DNA from: Candidatus Falkowbacteria bacterium RIFOXYA2_FULL_38_12
GTDB lineage: Bacteria > Patescibacteriota > Patescibacteriia > XYB2-FULL-38-15
Length of the DNA stretch: 42,580 nt
Assembly: GCA_001778095.1 (NCBI GenBank)
Contig: MFGA01000020.1
Location: 139,805-182,384, forward strand
Reading direction: 5' to 3'
Position 1 is the first letter of the stretch; the number at the start of each line of letters is the position of its first letter. The notes under the pieces were generated by a model. It was not told the DNA's origin. It saw nothing but the letters and a program-made list of their open reading frames with translations, and made no database searches. A program made the position numbers and the translations under genes. This document shows positions 25,253 through 29,530 of this stretch, in pieces.

Positions 25253-25549
25253 ATGAGCAAGGAACTTAAAAGACAACTTAAAATCATTGATGAAAATTTG
25301 GAAAAATTCAGAAAAGATTACTGTATTAAAAAAATCGGTATTTTTGGTTCAGTGGCGCGAGGCGCGGAAAAAAGAAAAAGCGATATTGATATTCTTGTTG
25401 AATTTGGAGAACCGATCGGCATTTTTAAATTTATAGAGCTGGAAAATAATTTAACCAAGCTCCTCAAACGCAAAGTTGATCTGGTGAGCAAAGGCGCTCT
25501 AAAACCTATTTTAAAAAACGCTATCTTAAAGGAAGTAGTATATGTTTAA
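25253..25549 (+). CDS. mntA: MNT-domain nucleotidyltransferase antitoxin
   Basis: A minimal nucleotidyltransferase of 98 aa. The signature GIFGSVARG...KSDIDILVEF carries the GS motif and the two metal-binding Asp of the pol-beta superfamily, and KVDLVS supplies the third acidic strand. In characterised HepT/MntA pairs this protein transfers AMP groups to a tyrosine of the HEPN toxin and so switches it off. The stop codon overlaps the start of the HEPN gene by 8 bases, the usual tight coupling of such pairs. Its upstream leader is shared with the hicBA operon. Confidence 0.9.
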   Translation: MSKELKRQLKIIDENLEKFRKDYCIKKIGIFGSVARGAEKRKSDIDILVEFGEPIGIFKFIELENNLTKLLKRKVDLVSKGALKPILKNAILKEVVYV

Positions 25550-25880
25550 AGAACGCGAGGCGCTTTATCTTAAAGATATCTTAGGCTCAATCCAAAGTAT
25601 TAAGAGCTATACTTATGGTTTTACTTTCGAACAATTTTTAAGAGACCCAAAAACCCAAGACGCCGTTTTGAGAAATTTAGAAGTTGTCGGCGAAGCGGCG
25701 CGCCACATTACCAAAGAAACAAAGAAAAATTATTCAGAAATTCCATGGCGACAAATTGTTGATATGAGAAATAAAGTAATTCATGAATATTTTGGCGTAG
25801 ATTTAAAAATTCTTTGGAAAACGGTTCAAGAAGATATTCCTTATTTAGAAAAAGAAATTAAAAAGATTTTGGAAAATTGA
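25542..25880 (+). CDS. hepT: HEPN-domain toxin of the HepT/MntA pair
   Basis: A 112-aa all-helical HEPN protein (DUF86 group). The catalytic RNase motif R-x4-H-x-Y is intact: RNKVIHEY, with Arg76, His81 and Tyr83; Tyr83 is the residue type that MntA enzymes AMPylate. NLEVVGEAARHITKE and the final KTVQEDIPYLEKEI helix are typical of the family. Members dimerise and cleave RNA. The overlap with mntA and the intact residues on both sides indicate a working module. Possible roles are plasmid-like stabilisation of this mosaic island or phage defence, both known for the family. Confidence 0.9.
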   Translation: MFKEREALYLKDILGSIQSIKSYTYGFTFEQFLRDPKTQDAVLRNLEVVGEAARHITKETKKNYSEIPWRQIVDMRNKVIHEYFGVDLKILWKTVQEDIPYLEKEIKKILEN

Positions 25881-25932
25881 TTTTTATTATGGAATAATCC
25901 TTGTGTCGGAAATTTTAATACAGTCAATTAAT

Positions 25933-26070
25933 GACACCCTCTCCACCTGGAACATCACCGAAACCGGCGACTCGATTACCGGAGAAATACCAAAACCTCC
26001 CCACGTCGCACCCCTTAAACTTCCTTGCGTCAAAGAACGCCGATGCGCCTCCATCTTTAGTATAGCTTAG
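25933..26070 (+). pseudogene. Remnant of a second giant-gene C-terminal module
   Basis: An open frame of 45 codons and a stop, with no start, translates to DTLSTWNITETGDSITGE...PPHVAPLKLPC. It matches residues 2810-2850 of the giant protein (DTFSTWDITESGDPITRE...PPHVAPIKLPC). Homology begins at the GACAC of both sequences, about where the giant gene changes composition. After PC the fragment diverges into VKERRCASIFSIA-stop, which is repeat C. This shows that a paralogous module once lay here. Confidence 0.85.
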
Positions 26071-26088
26071 TTTTATTAAGGGGGGACA
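26029..26088 (+). repeat. Pre-gene repeat C, copy 2
   Basis: GTCAAAGAACGCCGATGCGC...TAGCTTAGTTTTATTAAGGG. It is continuous with the giant-gene remnant and precedes the promoter module at 26124. Confidence 0.8.
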
Positions 26089-26123
26089 AAGAACACATTA
26101 TTTTTTAATACAGTACTGAAAAT

Positions 26124-26222
26124 TTATCCACAAGAGTAAAGTTGTTATAAGTATTTTAGTATGCTATATTGAAATTAGAAAAGAAGAAAAAATAAAAATA
26201 TTTTTACCATGAGAGGAGGTGA
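26124..26222 (+). promoter_or_regulatory. DnaA-box/promoter module, copy 3, with strong RBS
   Basis: TTATCCACA (26124-26132), 9 bases, TTGTTA (26142-26147), 17 bases, TATATT (26165-26170). GAGAGGAGGTGAA follows, ending about 9 bases before ATG 26232, so here the strong Shine-Dalgarno is correctly placed. Confidence 0.75.
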
Positions 26223-26231
26223 ATTATTTTT

Positions 26232-26657
26232 ATGAGAACAAAGAGAGAAAAAATCTCAATTATTGTTTTGGTTTTTATAATTATTTTTGCGGCATTATTG
26301 ACCGCATTTTTTGTTCTAAATGGGCCGGAGAGTTGCAGTATTGTTTTGGATGATTATTTTAGAGAAAGACGCGCAAAAGATTTTTACGGGAGCCAGGGTC
26401 AAAAATATTATAATTACATGCCAAAAGATATTATGGAAAAGCATAGAAATACAATAAAAGCAGTTGATGAAATAATGAAAAAAGGAAATATGAACGGCTA
26501 TACTTCCGACAATGATCATTTCGATCTAAACACATACGTTCATCTCATCCAAGTTGGTGTAGTTCCTTATATCAGCAAAGAAGATCCGTTACTCAAAAAA
26601 GTTAATGAACTGATAGGCGATATTCTGGATCGTATCACTATTAAAAATAAAATTTAA
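26232..26657 (+). CDS. Membrane-anchored paralogue of the amidase N-domain
   Basis: A 141-aa protein: basic head MRTKREK, one membrane helix (ISIIVLVFIIIFAALLTAFFVL), then an exported domain of about 100 aa. That domain is clearly homologous to residues 40-145 of the next gene: YYNYMPKDIMEKHRNTIKAV against FYDYIPKELLQKYGATINKI, followed by KKGN/KNGN, a shared ..Y...IQV...PYI core and a helical end. It stops where the amidase domain of the neighbour would begin. A stand-alone pro-domain-like protein could act as a membrane-tethered inhibitor, partner or immunity factor for the amidase, or simply be a truncated duplicate. The head and helix belong to the shared promoter/anchor module. Confidence 0.78.
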   Translation: MRTKREKISIIVLVFIIIFAALLTAFFVLNGPESCSIVLDDYFRERRAKDFYGSQGQKYYNYMPKDIMEKHRNTIKAVDEIMKKGNMNGYTSDNDHFDLNTYVHLIQVGVVPYISKEDPLLKKVNELIGDILDRITIKNKI

Positions 26658-26676
26658 TTAATCAAAATTAAAGTTT

Positions 26677-27705
26677 ATGTGTAAAATTCCTAAGAAAAAA
26701 TACCTGACATTTTTGCTAGTTTTAGCGACATTATTCTTCTTGTCTTCCCCGATAATCAATGCCGAAGATAATAAATTTAAGTTGGCCTCAAAAGAAAGTT
26801 TAAAGGAATATTATGAGAGCGAGGATGAAAATTTCTATGATTATATTCCGAAAGAATTATTGCAAAAGTATGGTGCTACTATTAATAAGATTGATGATTT
26901 AATTAAAAATGGAAATTACATCGGAGGAGTTCTTTCAACTAATAACGAGTTTTCTCTGAATTATTATATAAAATGGATACAAGTAGCCATATTTCCCTAT
27001 ATTAAAGATAAAAAGTTTACTAACGAAGTTAATCTTTTTTTAAGCGATGCCTCAGAGTACGTAATTAATAAGGAAAAAATAAAAAAGAGATGGGAAAAAT
27101 TGGGGGGAGAACCCCAGTCAACGGTTTGGAGAGATGGCAAAGATAATAAAATAAGTTCCGTAAGAATAGCAATAGATGGGCTAGGTTATAATGCGACGAA
27201 GGCCGTGGAATATGCAAAAAAATGGACAGATAATACGCGGGAACTTAGAAATCCGAATTATAGTTATTATATAGGAAGATTTGATTGCACTGATTTTGTT
27301 TCCCAGGTTTTACACGATTCAACTGCTGGCAATCTATCAGAGATTAGAATTGATCACTGGGGTTTTGATTATGATGATTTAGATAATTGGTATTATGCAA
27401 ACGGGTTCTTAAATCCACCAAGTTGGACATGGGGGGGCGCACAAAATTTCTATTCTCACTTGGGTTCATATAGACGAAATATAACAAGGTTAACTAATTG
27501 GAGAGATGTCCGAGTCGGCGATATTATTCAATGGGATATGACGCCAAGTAATAGAACTGTCGATATCGGCCATTCAACAGTTGTTACTAAAATTGAGCGG
27601 GGGAATTATTATCTTACTTATCACAGCACAGACAAAGAAGATGAGCCAATAACTACTTTTACTAGTAGCGGTTATATTCCCTACGCATGGGCAATAAACC
27701 ATTAA
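26677..27705 (+). CDS. Secreted Amidase_6-type cysteine hydrolase
   Basis: A protein of 342 aa. The signal peptide ends near PIINAED. The N-domain (40-145) is shared with the protein encoded upstream. The C-terminal domain (about 180-342) matches the putative amidase domain Amidase_6 of exported Firmicutes proteins: AVEYAKKWTDN...NPNYSYY...FDCTDFVSQVL with Cys204 as probable nucleophile, WTWGGAQNFYSHL, VRVGDIIQWDM, and GHSTVVT with His299. The domain is thought to be papain-like; peptidoglycan cross-links or peptides are likely substrates, not proven. It lies 19 bases after its paralogue, so the two are coexpressed, as expected of an enzyme with a dedicated partner. Confidence 0.86.
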   Translation: MCKIPKKKYLTFLLVLATLFFLSSPIINAEDNKFKLASKESLKEYYESEDENFYDYIPKELLQKYGATINKIDDLIKNGNYIGGVLSTNNEFSLNYYIKWIQVAIFPYIKDKKFTNEVNLFLSDASEYVINKEKIKKRWEKLGGEPQSTVWRDGKDNKISSVRIAIDGLGYNATKAVEYAKKWTDNTRELRNPNYSYYIGRFDCTDFVSQVLHDSTAGNLSEIRIDHWGFDYDDLDNWYYANGFLNPPSWTWGGAQNFYSHLGSYRRNITRLTNWRDVRVGDIIQWDMTPSNRTVDIGHSTVVTKIERGNYYLTYHSTDKEDEPITTFTSSGYIPYAWAINH

Positions 27706-27745
27706 AAAAAATAAATAAAAGTAATAATAAAAAATAGCCACTATA

Positions 27746-27797
27746 ATCTGTACCCCAAAAAGTAGACAAGAAAGTGTCTGCTTTAAAGGGTGCAGAT
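27746..27797. mobile_element. Fused pair of IS3-type ends (remnant or MITE)
   Basis: TGTACCCCAAAAAGTAGACA faces TGTCTGCTTTAAAGGGTGCA with only about 6 bases between them. The first half resembles the terminal repeats of IS150/IS3-group elements. There is no transposase. The hairpin plus the later TTTTTT could also terminate the amidase transcript. The rest of the 27706-28025 gap is the second toxin-antitoxin leader. Confidence 0.5.
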
Positions 27798-27845
27798 CAT
27801 TTTTAGCGGTTGTTTTTTATTATTACGCCAAAATAGTAGAATCAA

Positions 27846-27997
27846 AGAGATGGGAAGTCCTTTCCAAAATCGCGCGTCGCCGTCCGTGACTTGCGTCCCG
27901 CCTTAAGAACGCGGGCTTTTTTTAAAGCGCAAGGACGTGAAAGAAATCGCAAAAACGCAAAGTTATTTTTGACATTCTTTCTTTTTTTTGATATCCT
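27846..27997 (+). promoter_or_regulatory. Shared toxin-antitoxin leader, copy 2, with promoter
   Basis: AGAGATGGGAAGTCCTTTCC..., GCCGTCCGTGACTTGCGTCC, GCGGGCTTTTTTT, then TTGACA (27969-27974), a 17-base spacer and TATCCT (27992-27997). It is the counterpart of 25054-25209. Confidence 0.7.
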
Positions 27998-28025
27998 GAA
28001 ATTAGAAAAATATTAAACTAAATTT

Positions 28026-28283
28026 ATGAGACAAAAACAATATCATTACAATTTAATTTTCAAAACAGAGCCTGAGGGAGGGTACACAGTTTTAGTTCCC
28101 GCTCTTCCGGGGTGTATTACTTATGGTAGAACGTTAGATGAAGCGCGCGAAATGGCGATAGATGCGATTGGAGGCTATATCAAAAGTCTTAAGAAGCATA
28201 ACGAATCAATTCCTAACGATGAAAAGAGCTTTATCACGTCTTTGAATTTTAATTTAGACGGACGTTATGCTTCACCTGCCTAG
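28026..28283 (+). CDS. hicB: HicB antitoxin
   Basis: An 85-aa protein with the HicB fold: YHYNLIFKTEPEGGYTVLVPALPGCITYGRT then a helix, LDEAREMAIDAIGGYIKSLKKHNESIP. It binds and blocks the HicA toxin encoded immediately downstream; many HicB proteins also repress their own operon, but no separate DNA-binding domain is visible here. Its frame overlaps hicA by 17 bases. The antitoxin-first order (hicBA) is the less common arrangement of this family. The promoter TTGACA-17-TATCCT lies 28 bases upstream. Confidence 0.9.
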   Translation: MRQKQYHYNLIFKTEPEGGYTVLVPALPGCITYGRTLDEAREMAIDAIGGYIKSLKKHNESIPNDEKSFITSLNFNLDGRYASPA

Positions 28284-28464
28284 ATTAAATTCAAAACAAG
28301 TTATTAAACTTTTAGAGAAAAATGGCTTTGTCCACGATCACACAACTGGCAGCCATTTTATTTTTTATCATCCAATCACTAAAAAAAGAGCGGTCGTGCC
28401 ATATCACACTAAAAATTTATCCATAGGTACACTGAAAAGTATCTTACGTGAGGCCGGTATTTAA
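28267..28464 (+). CDS. hicA: HicA mRNA-interferase toxin
   Basis: A 65-aa protein with the double-stranded-RNA-binding-like fold of HicA/YcfA. The essential His is in TTGSHFIFYH (His30). LNSKQVIKLLEKNGFVHDH forms the first helix and strand, KKRAVVPYHTKNLSIGTLKSI the rest, including the typical V-P-x-H segment. The length is normal and it appears intact. HicA cleaves mRNA and stalls growth when free of HicB. Translation is coupled to hicB through the 17-base overlap. Confidence 0.92.
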   Translation: MLHLPRLNSKQVIKLLEKNGFVHDHTTGSHFIFYHPITKKRAVVPYHTKNLSIGTLKSILREAGI

Positions 28465-28471
28465 GAATATC

Positions 28472-28563
28472 GCTCCCCTTAAACTCCCCTGCATCAACGA
28501 CAAATATTCTCCGCTAAAAGAAAGAGAAGAATATGTCTCCGGTTTGTCAATCTTGGTTGACGG
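28472..28563 (+). pseudogene. Second remnant of a giant-gene C-terminal module
   Basis: It translates as APLKLPCINDKYSPLKEREEYVSG... and matches giant-protein residues about 2838-2860 (APIKLPCINNKCSPMQEVGEYVSG). One Cys has become Tyr. It starts 7 bases after the hicA stop and loses homology after EYVSG. It is a different part of the module from the remnant at 25933, extending further downstream. Confidence 0.85.
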
Positions 28564-28663
28564 AATTTTCGTTTTAAGATGCCATCCAGTCAGAGTCCGT
28601 CCCTTTAGGGCGAGATAAATTCTGTCTCTGCCTAAAGGCAGGGCTCCAACAAGCGGACAATTT

Positions 28664-28728
28664 GTCAAAGAACGCCGATGCGCCTCCATTTTTAGTATAG
28701 CTTAATTTTATTAAGGGGGGATGAAGAG
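28664..28728 (+). repeat. Pre-gene repeat C, copy 3
   Basis: GTCAAAGAACGCCGATGCGC...TAGCTTAATTTTATTAAGGG...GATGAAGA. Homology to copy 1 continues loosely through the promoter region after it. Confidence 0.8.
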
Positions 28729-28774
28729 GGGGTTGTATGGCTCTTTGTCCTTTGTCCACTTCTCATTTTTTTGG

Positions 28775-28780
28775 TATACT
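28775..28780 (+). promoter_or_regulatory. Probable -10 box for the coiled-coil gene
   Basis: TATACT preceded by TCCACTTCTCATTTTTTTGG, matching the layout upstream of 23813 (TATATT after GTCCGTTTCTC...). The -35 box is weak. Confidence 0.4.
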
Positions 28781-28846
28781 TCAAGTAGATTACAAAACAT
28801 TAAACTAAAAAATGTAGATCAAGAAATAAAACAAGAATTTGAAAAA

Positions 28847-29161
28847 ATGGATGAAAGATTTGATGTTTTAACTCAAATTATTAAGAGTGGTTTTGATTCT
28901 ATAGATGAACGTTTTAATGTCGTGGATCAAAGATTTGAAGCCGTGGACAAGAGATTTGAGAAAATAGAAAATCGCCTTGATTCCATTGAAAGTCGCCTTG
29001 TTGAAATTCAAAGAGACATTCAATCTCTTCGCCACCAGCTTGAAGGTTTAGAAAAAAGAACAAAAGAAGATACTGACGCTTTAGCGAATGACGTTGTAGA
29101 ATTTTGTAAAAGATTAGATGTTCTTGAAAAACAAGCGAAGCAACTGCAAGCTTCTCAATAA
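28847..29161 (+). CDS. Small coiled-coil protein
   Basis: About 104 aa from ATG 28847 (MDERFDVLTQ). The tracked start at 28721 lies inside repeat C and upstream of the promoter, so it is rejected; the true start may also be a non-ATG codon just upstream, since the frame is open there. The chain is one long heptad-repeat coil with near-tandem 7-residue units, FDSIDERF-NVVDQRF-EAVDKRF-EKIENRL-DSIESRL. Such hydrophilic coil proteins are frequent in Patescibacteria and have no known function. There is no signal peptide. A terminator follows. Confidence 0.72.
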   Translation: MDERFDVLTQIIKSGFDSIDERFNVVDQRFEAVDKRFEKIENRLDSIESRLVEIQRDIQSLRHQLEGLEKRTKEDTDALANDVVEFCKRLDVLEKQAKQLQASQ

Positions 29162-29183
29162 TGTGATAGTTTTCAATAAGATA

Positions 29184-29220
29184 AAAAACAGCTTTTTAAA
29201 AAATAAAGGCTGTTTTTATT
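29184..29220 (+). terminator. Intrinsic terminator of the coiled-coil gene
   Basis: AAACAGCTTT...AAAGGCTGTTTTTATTTT, a bulged stem followed by a T-rich tract. Confidence 0.75.
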
Positions 29221-29249
29221 TTAAAAATGCGCCATTATTTTAAATATGC

Positions 29250-29459
29250 TATAATGAAAAAGTACAAGATTATTTTGCGTTTTGTTTTGCGAGACTTGTT
29301 GTAGACTTGTCCCCCAATAATCCTTTCTACTGCAACTAGTAATTTTGGCTCCAAATTGTTCAAAGCTCGTTGAGGTATTACCAATATCTCTCCTCGCTTT
29401 TCATAATTTTCGCCTACCCCGCCACGGCGGGGCGTAACGAAAGATTATTAGGGGACAAG
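29250..29459. other. Large inverted-repeat element behind a -10-like TATAAT, possibly an RNA
   Basis: TATAAT at 29250-29255 is followed by a block bounded by CTTGTCCCCCAATAATCCTTTC (29306 on) and GAAAGATTATTAGGGGACAAG (to 29459). These arms pair over about 20 bp and enclose a GC hairpin, CCCCGCCACGGCGGGG, plus AT-rich sequence. There is no ORF. It may be an untranslated structured RNA or a non-autonomous mobile element; I do not recognise a known RNA family (6S, SRP and tmRNA landmarks were not found). Confidence 0.45.
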
Positions 29460-29474
29460 GCTAATATTTTGTGG

Positions 29475-29480
29475 TATAAT
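29475..29480 (+). promoter_or_regulatory. Probable -10 box of the VirB6-like gene
   Basis: TATAAT about 50 bases before ATG 29531, followed by AGTGGATAA, one mismatch from the reverse complement of a DnaA box. Confidence 0.45.
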
Positions 29481-29530
29481 AATAAAAGCAGTGGATAAGT
29501 TAAATTTCAAAAGATGAAAAAATATTTTTT

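Noticed and set aside
25015-25269. 84-aa ORF upstream of mntA
   Set aside because: It starts inside a terminator stem, crosses the promoter and has no recognisable features.
29250-29459. 6S, SRP, RNase P or tmRNA gene
   Set aside because: None of the landmark sequences of these RNAs could be found, so the block is left unassigned.
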